The notes under the pieces were generated by a model. The model saw only the letters and a program-made list of their open reading frames with translations. It was not told the origin of the DNA and searched no databases. A stretch of 64,000 bases of DNA from an uncultured bacterium (GTDB lineage Bacteria; Spirochaetota; UBA4802; UB4802): assembly GCA_937920495.1 (NCBI GenBank), contig CALEUQ010000005.1:1-64000 (forward strand), in the 5' to 3' direction. Positions 1 to 8,040 of the stretch are shown here, piece after piece (the first letter of the stretch is position 1; each line of letters starts with the position of its first letter). Made by a program: the position numbers and the translations under genes.

Positions 1-63
1 AAATTTGTGAACATAATAAACATATTGTACACCCCCGCTGCCTTTGGCGGCGGGGGTGTATAC
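1..63 (+). repeat. GTACACC stem-loop repeat, copy 1 (cut by window edge)
   Basis: An AT-rich flank reading TTTGTGAACATAATAAACAT precedes a GC-rich hairpin whose arms ACACCCCCGC and GCGGGGGTGT pair perfectly around a GCC-TTT-GGC tip. The same flank and hairpin recur at 3311-3389 and, inverted, at 18053-18126. A T-run (ACTTTTTTA) follows, so this copy could also work as a terminator. The left end may extend outside the window. Confidence 0.8.
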
Positions 64-423
64 TTTTTTATTAACAAAATATTTTTAAGGAATTATTAGT
101 TAAAAATAATATATAAAATTTAATTAACATTATACCATATAAATTAAATAAAAATGGATTGCATATAATATTAGCAGAAATGATATGATATGTCAAAAAA
201 TTGTACAGAAAAATTCAGAATGTCTTCAAATTATTGATGGATACAACATTCAACTGTTGTATATAATAATACATAATTTCATATATATTTTAATAAACAA
301 TAAATAAAAAGTGGTGGACATTATTCAATGAAATAATTATATTTATATTTGCAATATTTTTATCATTGCTCTGTGAATAAAGTTAGAGTATATCATAATA
401 TATTTAATTCAAGGTTGGATGGT

Positions 424-990
424 ATGGATCTGCTTATCGAAAATATTGGCAAAAAGATTCAATATTTCAGAAAAAAAAATGATATTACCTTAAAGGAATT
501 AGCTGAAAAAATACACGCAACACCAAGCCTTATAAGCCAGATTGAACACGGGAAAGCAAATCCTTCATTGGCCACATTAAAAGCTATTGCTGATGTGTTC
601 AATGTGCCAATTGGCTTATTTTTTGAAAATGAAGTTAAAAGGACAGCACCTTCACCTGTTATCAGAAAAAATACTCACCGCAGGCTGCTTACTGATGGGA
701 ATGTGTCATACACATTGTTAAATCCAGATTCAAATGAAATGGAAGTTATCTTAATTGAGTTTCCACCTGGTGCGTCAACAGGTGGTGAACAGTATCATCA
801 TGATGGGTATGAAGTGGGATACATTATAAAAGGAGAGTTGACGGTAACACTGGAAGAAAATGAATATACATTACAGCAAGGTGATAGCATAGCGTTTAAA
901 AGTATCAGGCCACACAAAATTCATAACCAATCTTCGCACACTACTATTGCTCTATGGGTAAACCTGATTCCATGGATTTTTGTTAAGTAG
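424..990 (+). CDS. XRE-family regulator with C-terminal cupin domain
   Basis: This 188-residue protein has an N-terminal helix-turn-helix of the XRE/Cro type (about residues 6-60; the stretch around LKELAEKIHATPSLISQIE is the HTH) joined to a cupin domain (about 110-185; GxxxxxHxH-like segment GGEQYHHDGYEVGYIIKGE). Such proteins are usually small-molecule-sensing repressors or activators of metabolic genes. An upstream TTG at 349 keeps the frame open, but the ATG at 424 is preferred because it begins next to the HTH and has AAGG at 411-414. The M48 protease gene starts 9 bp downstream, so the two may be co-transcribed. The ligand cannot be told from sequence. Confidence 0.85.
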   Translation: MDLLIENIGKKIQYFRKKNDITLKELAEKIHATPSLISQIEHGKANPSLATLKAIADVFNVPIGLFFENEVKRTAPSPVIRKNTHRRLLTDGNVSYTLLNPDSNEMEVILIEFPPGASTGGEQYHHDGYEVGYIIKGELTVTLEENEYTLQQGDSIAFKSIRPHKIHNQSSHTTIALWVNLIPWIFVK

Positions 991-999
991 GTATATTCT

Positions 1000-2118
1000 A
1001 TGACATCTCATGCCAACACTGAGCTTCAATCTGCTGTCTATACAAAGACAAAATTACGACTTTCAATACTGCACATGTTTCTGGAGCTTTTTCTTTTAGG
1101 TGTTGGTGCGTTTACTATCGCTCAGCCATTGTACCAGCTACTATCGCCCATAATAAAAAATGAATTTGTATTGCTTGTGGCGTTTTTCACAGCTTTTGGT
1201 GGATTGCTATCGCTTATACTTTTGCCTCTTGAATTTTATCAAAGCTTTGTTGTAGAACATAAATTTGGGCTTTCAAATCAAAAAGTTTTAGACTGGTGTA
1301 TTGAAGAATTAAAATCGTTATTGGTTTCAGTTGTAATTGGCCTTCCCCTTATGCTGGTGTTTTATTATTTCATAAAAACAACGCCATTGTGGTGGTTATA
1401 CTTTGCAATTGTTGTGTTTGTATTTGCGATAGTTTTAGCAAAAATTGCACCAGTTTTAATATTTCCGCTTTTTTACAAATTCACACCAATTGACAATGAT
1501 GAGCTTAAAGCTGTATTGACTGAACTTATGGATACACATGGATTGCATATAACAGGAATATTCTCATTTGATATGAGTAAAGATACAAAAAAAGCCAATG
1601 CAGCATTTACAGGATTAGGGAAAACACGTAGAATCATATTGAGCGATACAATGCTCAATGAGTTTACTCCCAATGAAATTAAAACAGTATTTGCTCATGA
1701 GCTGGGACATTATGTTCATAAGCATATCATAAAAAATATTGTGGTGAGTGGTATTATCATTTTTGGATCATTTTATGTGTGTTCATATTTATATGAAATA
1801 ACATTATATTCTGTTGGTTATTTGCATCGATATGATATTGCAGCGTTGCCAATACTTATTTTCTATCTGTCTGTTTTCAGCTTACTACTTATGCCGCTTC
1901 TCAATACTCTTTCACGGTATTATGAAAAGCAAGCTGATATGTATGCACTTAAGGTGACAGATGACCCTGATTCGTTTATTGCAACCATGGAAAAACTTGC
2001 GACAATGAATCTGTCGCAAAAACAGCAGCATCCACTGATAGAGTGTGTGCTGTATAGTCACCCTACAATAGCAAAGCGTATTGAATTAGCCAAGAATTAC
2101 AGGATTGCCACTTCGTGA
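1000..2118 (+). CDS. Ste24-type M48 family membrane metalloprotease
   Basis: This 372-residue protein has several membrane segments and the M48 zinc site HELGHYVHKH (about residue 234), with a downstream acidic ligand in the segment YYEKQADMYA. The N-terminal half matches the layout of the CAAX prenyl protease 1 (Ste24) N-terminal domain: LEFYQSFVVEHKFGLSNQ, then paired membrane helices. Family members cleave membrane-associated or prenylated substrates or take part in envelope quality control; the bacterial substrate is unknown. It follows the XRE-cupin gene by 9 bp. Its last 33 bp overlap the 3' end of purM on the other strand. Four CTATCGC/GCGATAG sites lie inside it (1115, 1141, 1207, 1426), the densest cluster in the window. 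Confidence 0.88.
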   Translation: MTSHANTELQSAVYTKTKLRLSILHMFLELFLLGVGAFTIAQPLYQLLSPIIKNEFVLLVAFFTAFGGLLSLILLPLEFYQSFVVEHKFGLSNQKVLDWCIEELKSLLVSVVIGLPLMLVFYYFIKTTPLWWLYFAIVVFVFAIVLAKIAPVLIFPLFYKFTPIDNDELKAVLTELMDTHGLHITGIFSFDMSKDTKKANAAFTGLGKTRRIILSDTMLNEFTPNEIKTVFAHELGHYVHKHIIKNIVVSGIIIFGSFYVCSYLYEITLYSVGYLHRYDIAALPILIFYLSVFSLLLMPLLNTLSRYYEKQADMYALKVTDDPDSFIATMEKLATMNLSQKQQHPLIECVLYSHPTIAKRIELAKNYRIATS

Positions 2119-3117
2119 TTGTATGGTACCAATGATATAAGCCTTTTCACCATTTTGTGTAAGGATTTTTATCAGTGTGTCGGCTTCATCTTTAGCTACA
2201 ACACATATCATGCCAATGCCCATATTAAATGTTGTGAACATTTCCCTTTCTTCAATATTGCCTTCGCGCTGAATTATCTGAAATATTGGTGGCACAAAAA
2301 ATGATTTCTTTTCAATGTATGCAGCAGTTGTATCTGGCAAAATGCGCGGTATGTTCTCATAGAAGCCGCCGCCGGTTATATGAACAAGCCCTTTGATAGT
2401 AACTGTCTCCAATGCTTTTAGAATTGGTGTTACATATATGCGAGTTGGTTCAAGAAGCACTGCACCTAGTGGTTTGGATAATTCATTGAGTTTTGTTTCA
2501 ACGGTGTATTTTTTTATTTCAAAAAATAATTTTCTTACAAGAGAATATCCATTGGAATGGATTCCAGATGATGCAATACCAACAATTACATCACCGGGTG
2601 TTATGGTATTACCGTTTATAATGCGATGCCTATCGACAACACCAACACTGAAACCTGCGATATCATAATCATCAGGCTGCATCACGTTGGGATGTTCAGC
2701 TGTCTCACCGCCTATCAGCGCACAACCTGACAATTTGCACCCTGTGGCAATGCCTCTAATCACATCAACAAGAATATCTTCATTAAGTTTTCCACAGGCT
2801 ATGTAATCCAGAAAGAATAATGGCCTGGCACCGGTTACCACAATATCATTCACACACATTGCTACAGCATCAATACCAATGGTTGTGTGTACATTCATCA
2901 TCTGTGCTATCTTTAATTTTGTTCCCACACCATCAGTACTTGATACAAGTACTGGTTCTTTGTATTGTGTAAATGTGGCATCAAACAATGCAGCAAAACC
3001 GCCAATATCAGTTAAGACTTCTTTTGTAAATGTTTCTTTTACTATAGAACCAATGCGCTTTACAAACCTGTTGCCACCTTCAACATCAACTCCGGAATCC
3101 TTATATGTTATACCCAT
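2086..3117 (-). CDS. purM: Phosphoribosylformylglycinamidine cyclo-ligase
   Basis: PurM catalyses the ATP-dependent closure of FGAM to AIR in purine synthesis. The 343-residue product has the expected length and motifs: YKDSGVDVEGGNRFV at the start, STDGVGTKLKIA, GGETAEHP and the C-terminal glycine-rich HITGGGFYENIPR. The frame is open upstream to 3162, but the ATG at 3117 is chosen because it begins the conserved MGITYKDSGVD and is preceded by AGAGGT. The gene stands alone, convergent with the M48 protease, and overlaps its end by 33 bp. No other purine gene is nearby. Confidence 0.96.
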   Translation of the reverse strand: MGITYKDSGVDVEGGNRFVKRIGSIVKETFTKEVLTDIGGFAALFDATFTQYKEPVLVSSTDGVGTKLKIAQMMNVHTTIGIDAVAMCVNDIVVTGARPLFFLDYIACGKLNEDILVDVIRGIATGCKLSGCALIGGETAEHPNVMQPDDYDIAGFSVGVVDRHRIINGNTITPGDVIVGIASSGIHSNGYSLVRKLFFEIKKYTVETKLNELSKPLGAVLLEPTRIYVTPILKALETVTIKGLVHITGGGFYENIPRILPDTTAAYIEKKSFFVPPIFQIIQREGNIEEREMFTTFNMGIGMICVVAKDEADTLIKILTQNGEKAYIIGTIQSRSGNPVILG

Positions 3118-3310
3118 GGTGACCTCTCTGAAATAATGAATTAAGAAAAATGAAAAGTACATCTATTTGCCTCAGGCTACGGGCATGTACTTTATTTTAT
3201 ATTTATGTATTGTTCATACATTTTGGTTTTAGAATAACTAATGATAAAAAATGATTGTTATGGATATTTGTCAATAAAGAAAACATTAAAAAATATTTAC
3301 ACAAAGTATC

Positions 3311-3389
3311 CACAATTTATTCCTTGAATAAAATTTGTGAACATAATAAACATATTGTACACCCCGCTGCCTTCGGTGGCGGGGTGTAC
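3311..3389 (+). repeat. GTACACC stem-loop repeat, copy 2 (complete)
   Basis: This is the best full copy. It begins with an imperfect AT-rich palindrome (CACAATTTATTCC ... AATAAAATTTGTG, 3311-3339), continues through the flank GAACATAATAAACATATT, and ends in a hairpin with 11-bp perfect arms GTACACCCCGC (3357-3367) and GCGGGGTGTAC (3379-3389) and a TTC tip. It lies downstream of nothing obvious, between the purM start and the MITE-like copy A. Confidence 0.85.
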
Positions 3390-3546
3390 GGCATTTATTA
3401 ACAAACAAACCAGGCACATTTCGTAATTTTGGGAAAATTATACAAAATACGAAAAAATGTAGGTGATTATAATTTTAATGCAAAGATTAATAGTTAAAAA
3501 GGGTCTTGTACACGTGCCGTACAGGGAAGTAGGGCACGTCTATGTT

Positions 3547-3589
3547 GCGGGCGTTACGATAATAGGCAGGAGGCCGTCGGAACGCCCGC
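3547..3589 (+). repeat. Core hairpin of the MITE-like element (copy A)
   Basis: The 9-bp arms GCGGGCGTT (3547-3555) and AACGCCCGC (3581-3589) are perfectly complementary and enclose AATAGGCAGGAGGCCGTCGG-type sequence. Copies B and D keep the pairing with few changes, which suggests a selected DNA or RNA structure. Confidence 0.75.
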
Positions 3590-3637
3590 CGTGGAATAAT
3601 TATTTATTACAGGAGGCAAGCCGGGGGTAAAGGGATA

Positions 3638-3684
3638 CATAAGGGAAACGGGGGATGGCGACTGAATCCCCCGTTTCCCTTATG
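3638..3684 (+). repeat. 19-bp perfect inverted repeat unique to copy A
   Basis: CATAAGGGAAACGGGGGAT (3638-3656) is followed by a 9-nt loop GGCGACTGA and its exact complement (3666-3684). It lies in the segment that copy A has and copies B and D lack. No T-run follows, so it is not a standard terminator. Confidence 0.85.
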
Positions 3685-4182
3685 ATTATTGTAACAGAGT
3701 ATACTGTTGCACTTACAACGTAAAGCAGCACGTGATAAGAATTGAATTACAAACTTATGATTGACTGATGCATCCTTACATATCAGCTAACGTTGCGTTA
3801 TTGTAGCAATACTGTCACAATTTTTAGGGAATTTTTGTTTTCAAGGATACATATAGTGGGCTATAATAACGACACACGCATTGCGGGTTTTTTATTGAAA
3901 TAATCTTTTTATGCAATGCTATCATTGCCAGAAGAGTTTTTTATGCATAAGGAATTAACGCACATAAGAAATTCCTTTTTGATGGATAATCGTATTTCCC
4001 AAAAATCCGAAAAGAGGGAAAAAGTGTCTATCTTAGACGTCTGTAGCGGTGAGCCAGTTATATACATAATTTAATATATAATTTATTGCTTGCAATTAAA
4101 TAGTAAATATTATCATATTGTATTATAAATTGTCTATGCTAAAATTTATACGGTTATACCGTTAAGGTGGCGGAAGTTGACG

Positions 4183-4290
4183 ATGGTTATTATTGCAATC
4201 ATCCACACTGAAAAGAATATTTGCACTATCAGTATGGTTAACGATTTCATACGTCATTTCAATGAACAAAGCGTGAAGAAATTTCAATAG
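4183..4290 (+). CDS. Possible 35-residue small ORF upstream of the acyl ligase
   Basis: ATG at 4183 opens a 35-codon frame (begins MVIIAIIHTEKN, ends VKKFQ) that stops exactly at the base of a hairpin terminator. GGAAG lies 6 nt upstream; an in-frame TTG at 4177 sits behind AAGGTGG. The residues have no family I recognise. It could be a real small protein, a remnant, or chance. Confidence 0.22.
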   Translation: MVIIAIIHTEKNICTISMVNDFIRHFNEQSVKKFQ

Positions 4291-4308
4291 CGTATTGAAA
4301 AGTTTTTT
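4282..4308 (+). terminator. Hairpin plus T-run upstream of the acyl ligase
   Basis: TTTCAATA (4282-4289) pairs with TATTGAAA (4293-4300) over a GCG loop and is followed by AGTTTTTT. It would end a transcript arising in the repeat-rich region before the ligase gene, or act as an attenuator in its leader. The stem is AT-rich and only 8 bp. Confidence 0.45.
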
Positions 4309-4362
4309 ACGCCCTGGTATTACAAATTGAAATTGTAATTAAAATTAGAATGGGAGGTTTAT

Positions 4363-6072
4363 ATGAAGGATCCAAAAAAAGACGGGCTGTGTTTGGAAAA
4401 ATATAAAGAGTTGCTTCCTAATTTAGCTGATTACGTAGAGTATTATGCCAGAAAGAAGCCAAAAGCATTGGCTATTATTGAGCATAATACAGGAGAAAAA
4501 GTAACATGGAAGCAATTTAATACCTCGGTGTCAGCTTTTGCTGCTAAACTCCTTTCCATTGGATTAAAGAAAGGGGATATTGTGGCAACAAGCCTGCCTT
4601 TACTCAAAGAACACATTTATTTAATGTATGCATGTTATCGTATTGGTGTGATAGTAGCACCTTTAGATTTGCGACTAAAAACGAAAGAGATTCAGTATTG
4701 CCTGGACAGGATGAAGCCTAAAGCATATTTCTTTTTAGGGAAAACTCCAGTAGCTGATTTCAGGCCAATGATTGCCGAAGTGATGAAAACTTCTCCGTAT
4801 GTGAAATATTGGGTACAATTTCAGAAAGAGCCTGAATTGATTATGGAGGGGGCGATAGGTGTTACTGAGTTTGTAAAAGATATTAAAAAAGTATTTATCA
4901 AAAGTTTATTCACTGGCAGTGTCAGAAAAGCGCGTAAAAAAGTGGAAAAGCGGGATGCCTGCTTAATTATCTTTACTACTGGTTCAACAGGTTCGCCAAA
5001 GCCTGCGTTATTATGCCATGAAGGTATATTGGTGCAGAACATTGGTCTTGCAGTTGGATTTGAGTTACAGGAGAGCGATATATTTTTAGTAAACCTGCCA
5101 CCATCACATGTTGGATGTACAACCGAACAGCTGGCAACAACCATTTATGGTGGCGGGACATCAGTGATATTGCATATCTTTGATCCCAAACTGAGTTTAG
5201 AAGCTATTCAGACACATAAAGTAACATGTATAGGACAGATACCGGCGTTATTCAATATGGAATGGCTATTGCCTGATTATAAGGATTATGATCTGTCAAG
5301 TTTGCGTTTTGCCATCTATGGTGGGCAGGCAGTATCAAGGGAATTTCTGGTAAAGATGAAAGCCATGGCACCTCGTATTGGCACAGGATTGGGCTTAACC
5401 GAAACTTCTGGCTTCTGTACATACACTGATGTTGATGCTGACGTTGATGAGATTGTTCAGGGGATTGGTTATGACATGCCACTTTGCCCAATTAGTATAC
5501 GTGAGCCCATGAATGCAGATGGTTCAGCTGGAAGGGAAAAATCAAAAGGGGAAATTGGTGAAATATGCTTTAGCGGGCCACAGATATTCTTAGGCTATCT
5601 TAATGATCCAGATAATACCAGAAAGACCATTTCAAAAGAAGGAATATGCTATACCGGAGATTTAGGATACTATGATGAGAAAGGACTACATTTTGCCGGC
5701 AGATCAAAGTTAGTGATTAAACCAAAAGGGTATCAGGTGTATCCTGATGATGTTGAACATCATATCAGCGAAAAGTTGAAAGGCAAAGTAAATATGGTTG
5801 CAGTAGTTGGTGCCGAGCATAACGTATACTCTGAAGCTATCATTGCGTTTGTTGAACCTTTACAGGGAGTGGAGGTAACTGTTGAGGATGTAATGAAAGC
5901 ATGTGAAGATATTTCGGCATATTCAAGGCCTTCACACGTTGAGATAATTACACCAGGCCAGTTTCCCCTTAACAGGGTTGCAAAGACTGACTATGTATTG
6001 TTAAAAGAGGAAGCAAAGAAAATAGTAGAGAAACTTAGAAGTGAAGGTAAATGGGATAAAGCAAAGCAGTAA
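4363..6072 (+). CDS. AMP-forming acyl-CoA synthetase / acyl ligase
   Basis: This 569-residue protein of the ANL adenylating superfamily would activate a carboxylic acid (probably a fatty acid) as acyl-AMP and pass it to CoA. It has the P-loop IIFTTGSTGSPKPALL (about residues 206-221), the aromatic/Glu motif GLGLTETSGF, the hinge segment TGDLGYYDEKG ... FAGRSKLVIKPKGYQVYP, and a C-terminal lysine context NRVAKTDYVLL. GGGAGGTTT just upstream is a strong ribosome site. It stands alone between two repeat copies and has its own terminator. Substrate chain length cannot be read from sequence. Confidence 0.88.
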   Translation: MKDPKKDGLCLEKYKELLPNLADYVEYYARKKPKALAIIEHNTGEKVTWKQFNTSVSAFAAKLLSIGLKKGDIVATSLPLLKEHIYLMYACYRIGVIVAPLDLRLKTKEIQYCLDRMKPKAYFFLGKTPVADFRPMIAEVMKTSPYVKYWVQFQKEPELIMEGAIGVTEFVKDIKKVFIKSLFTGSVRKARKKVEKRDACLIIFTTGSTGSPKPALLCHEGILVQNIGLAVGFELQESDIFLVNLPPSHVGCTTEQLATTIYGGGTSVILHIFDPKLSLEAIQTHKVTCIGQIPALFNMEWLLPDYKDYDLSSLRFAIYGGQAVSREFLVKMKAMAPRIGTGLGLTETSGFCTYTDVDADVDEIVQGIGYDMPLCPISIREPMNADGSAGREKSKGEIGEICFSGPQIFLGYLNDPDNTRKTISKEGICYTGDLGYYDEKGLHFAGRSKLVIKPKGYQVYPDDVEHHISEKLKGKVNMVAVVGAEHNVYSEAIIAFVEPLQGVEVTVEDVMKACEDISAYSRPSHVEIITPGQFPLNRVAKTDYVLLKEEAKKIVEKLRSEGKWDKAKQ

Positions 6073-6096
6073 ATTTGCGATTCAGTATCATCATAT

Positions 6097-6133
6097 AAAG
6101 GCTTACATTTGTACGTAAGCCTTTATTTTTTTG
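6097..6133 (+). terminator. Rho-independent terminator of the acyl ligase
   Basis: AAAGGCTTAC (6097-6106) and GTAAGCCTTT (6115-6124) form a perfect 10-bp stem over an 8-nt loop, followed by ATTTTTTTG. It lies 25 bp after the stop codon. Confidence 0.9.
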
Positions 6134-6138
6134 TCTCA

Positions 6139-6425
6139 TTCCGTAAATTTGGGAAAATTATACAAAATTCAAAAAAATGTAAGTGCTGTTAATTCAAATG
6201 CAAATATTAATAGTTAAAAATGTTCTATACACGAGCCGTACAGGGATCTACAGCGCTCATGTTACGGGCGTTACAATGATAGGTGGTAAGCCGTCGGAAC
6301 GCCCGCCGTGGAAGGATGAATTTTTAGATATCATATAACGTTGCGTTATTGTAGCAATACTCCCAACCCTTTACGTGAATTTTTATTTTCAGGACTACGT
6401 ATTTCCCAAAAATCCGGAAAGAGGG
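6139..6425 (+). mobile_element. MITE-like element, copy B (about 287 bp)
   Basis: The left end TTCCGTAAATTTGGGAAAAT and right end TATTTCCCAAAAATCCGGAA are the inverted termini of the family. The core (6226-6311) is close to copy A, including the CGGGCGTT/AACGCCCG arms. It lacks both the 190-bp insertion and most of the right module of copy A, so it is an intermediate-length version. Confidence 0.72.
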
Positions 6426-6536
6426 ATTTTTTTAATTTTAATAAGAAAAACGGTTGCAAAATATTTTTATTTATTATAATAATATAATATCAAAAGTAAA
6501 CTTTGTGAAAAATATTTTTATCGGGTTTTATACATT

Positions 6537-7415
6537 ATGGAACGTGCTGATATATGGTATTGCACAGATAATGACAAGGGGCAGGAGATATTTAATGCAT
6601 TAAAGATGCTGGGATTGAATATTATACTTATTGAAAAAAGAAACTTTTTGTCATGTAATATAGTCCCTTCAAGGATAAATATTTTTATTATAGATCTTAT
6701 TAATAGTGACATTTCTGAAATTTTAGCTATGATACGCAAGGACGAGCGTATTCACAAATTTTTGAAATATCTTGTATTATATAAAAAGCAGATTCGTAAA
6801 GCTTCGCATTTAGCTTCAGATTTAATGCATCTTGAAATATTATCACGCCCATTACAAAAACGTGAATTTTCATTATTATTGGAAAAATCGATAATTGTAG
6901 AGCGGTATAAAGAAATGTTAAGCCTTTTTTCGCATGAAGCAGGAGAAAGAATTGAAACATATGCCAATTTGCTTGATATCAACAGGAAAGAGTCATTCTT
7001 TGATGAAAAAGAAAAAAATATCTTTGAAAAAATCATTCATTTTGAAAAACATATTATTGATGAACAAAAAAAACTTAATGCTGCAATAACAAATTTTGCA
7101 AAATTAAGGCAACAGGAATTATTTGATTTGAAAAAAAGAATAGATGCGGAGGAAATGCTCGCTGAATTGCGAAGGAAAGAGTTGATGGATGCTCAAAGTG
7201 TAATACAGGCACAGAATGCTGTAATAGAATATTCAAGCAAGGAATTGAAAGATGCAAATGAAATACTCCAGGCTACTGAAGCAGTAAATGAATTGGGAAG
7301 ATTAGAAGCCATGCAGTTACATGAGCAGTTAAAAAAAGAAAAGCAAAAAAATGAGGAGTTACTAAAAAAAATTGAATTACTGGAACAACAAATAAAAGAA
7401 TTCCAATCGCGGTAA
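6537..7415 (+). CDS. Degenerate receiver-like domain with long C-terminal coiled coil
   Basis: I do not recognise a named family. The first 125 residues follow the alternating strand/helix pattern of a response-regulator receiver: an acidic start CTDNDKG, a third strand INIFIIDL whose Asp falls where the phosphoacceptor would be, the helix AMIRKDERIHKF, and the segment ILSRPLQKREF where receivers usually have TKP. The switch Thr and the Lys appear changed, so phosphorylation is doubtful. Residues about 160-292 are charged heptad-like sequence (EEMLAELRRKEL, EELLKKIELLEQQ), a clear coiled coil. The next gene begins 3 bp after the stop. No good ribosome site precedes the ATG. Confidence 0.65.
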   Translation: MERADIWYCTDNDKGQEIFNALKMLGLNIILIEKRNFLSCNIVPSRINIFIIDLINSDISEILAMIRKDERIHKFLKYLVLYKKQIRKASHLASDLMHLEILSRPLQKREFSLLLEKSIIVERYKEMLSLFSHEAGERIETYANLLDINRKESFFDEKEKNIFEKIIHFEKHIIDEQKKLNAAITNFAKLRQQELFDLKKRIDAEEMLAELRRKELMDAQSVIQAQNAVIEYSSKELKDANEILQATEAVNELGRLEAMQLHEQLKKEKQKNEELLKKIELLEQQIKEFQSR

Positions 7416-7418
7416 ATT

Positions 7419-7976
7419 ATGGCGTATCGTTTAGCGGCTTTTATAATGATGTTAATTATCTCATTACGCAGTGTACAATCACCAATTTATGCATGGTTTG
7501 ATAGAGGGCTTAATGATACATTGGATGAAATGCACAGGCTGTTTAGTAAAAGGGAATTGATAGAGCTCTATGACAATTATGTACATGCTGATATCAAAGA
7601 TGATATTATTAAGCTGATTAACGTAATGAAAACAGAAAAGACAGATGAACATAAAATTGCATTGCGGCTTAATTTTAAAAATGTTGAACAATATCGCAAT
7701 GCACCATCAAGGGATATCCTCATACGATTTTTTGATTTAATGAAGAGTTCGCGTTTTACACAGCCATCGCATATTAACAATGGTGCATATCTAAGAATTG
7801 CACTTTCGCTATCGCTTCTATTTGCATTTTTAGATAATGGAATGGATCTAGTTGATAAGAAAACTGGATTGAAATGCGCTATATTAACGTATAAAGGCAA
7901 TAATTTTACCATGAAAATTTATTTTTATTATCAAAATGGTAAATGGTACTTGACAGACGGAAGGCGGTGCCTTTAA
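7419..7976 (+). CDS. Exported protein of unknown function
   Basis: This 185-residue protein starts with a basic residue, a hydrophobic stretch (LAAFIMMLIISL) and SPIYAWF, consistent with a signal peptide cleaved near residue 25. The mature part is mixed helical and has no motif I recognise; a second hydrophobic patch is ALSLSLLFAFL (about 127-137). It begins 3 bp after the coiled-coil gene and is surely in the same transcript, which suggests a shared process across the membrane. Confidence 0.6.
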   Translation: MAYRLAAFIMMLIISLRSVQSPIYAWFDRGLNDTLDEMHRLFSKRELIELYDNYVHADIKDDIIKLINVMKTEKTDEHKIALRLNFKNVEQYRNAPSRDILIRFFDLMKSSRFTQPSHINNGAYLRIALSLSLLFAFLDNGMDLVDKKTGLKCAILTYKGNNFTMKIYFYYQNGKWYLTDGRRCL

Positions 7977-8040
7977 TGATAGAAATACTTATGGTAATGT
8001 AACTATAAGTCTTCCTTTAATTTAATTGTTTTTATGAATA

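Larger units (their letters stand above)
3419..4018 (+). mobile_element. MITE-like element, copy A (about 600 bp, longest)
   Basis: No protein is encoded. The left end TTCGTAATTTTGGGAAAATT and the right end TATTTCCCAAAAATCCGAAA are imperfect inverted repeats. Inside are the shared core (3504-3595, GTACACGTGCCGTACAGGG through AACGCCCGCCGTGG) and a right module (about 3786-3990, TAACGTTGCGTTATTGTAGC to TTGATGGATAATCG) also found in copy D. Between them, about 190 bp (roughly 3596-3785) are absent from copies B and D. The pattern suggests a non-autonomous element mobilised in trans; no matching transposase is in the window. Confidence 0.7.

Noticed and set aside
1..3389. Repeated GTACACC hairpins as a CRISPR array
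   Set aside because: Copies are kilobases apart with no regular spacers and no cas genes.
3504..3595. Core of the MITE-like element as a conserved riboswitch or small RNA gene
   Set aside because: It travels with mobile ends, sits in unrelated contexts including beside a pseudogene, and has no promoter I can see; mobile-element structure explains it better.
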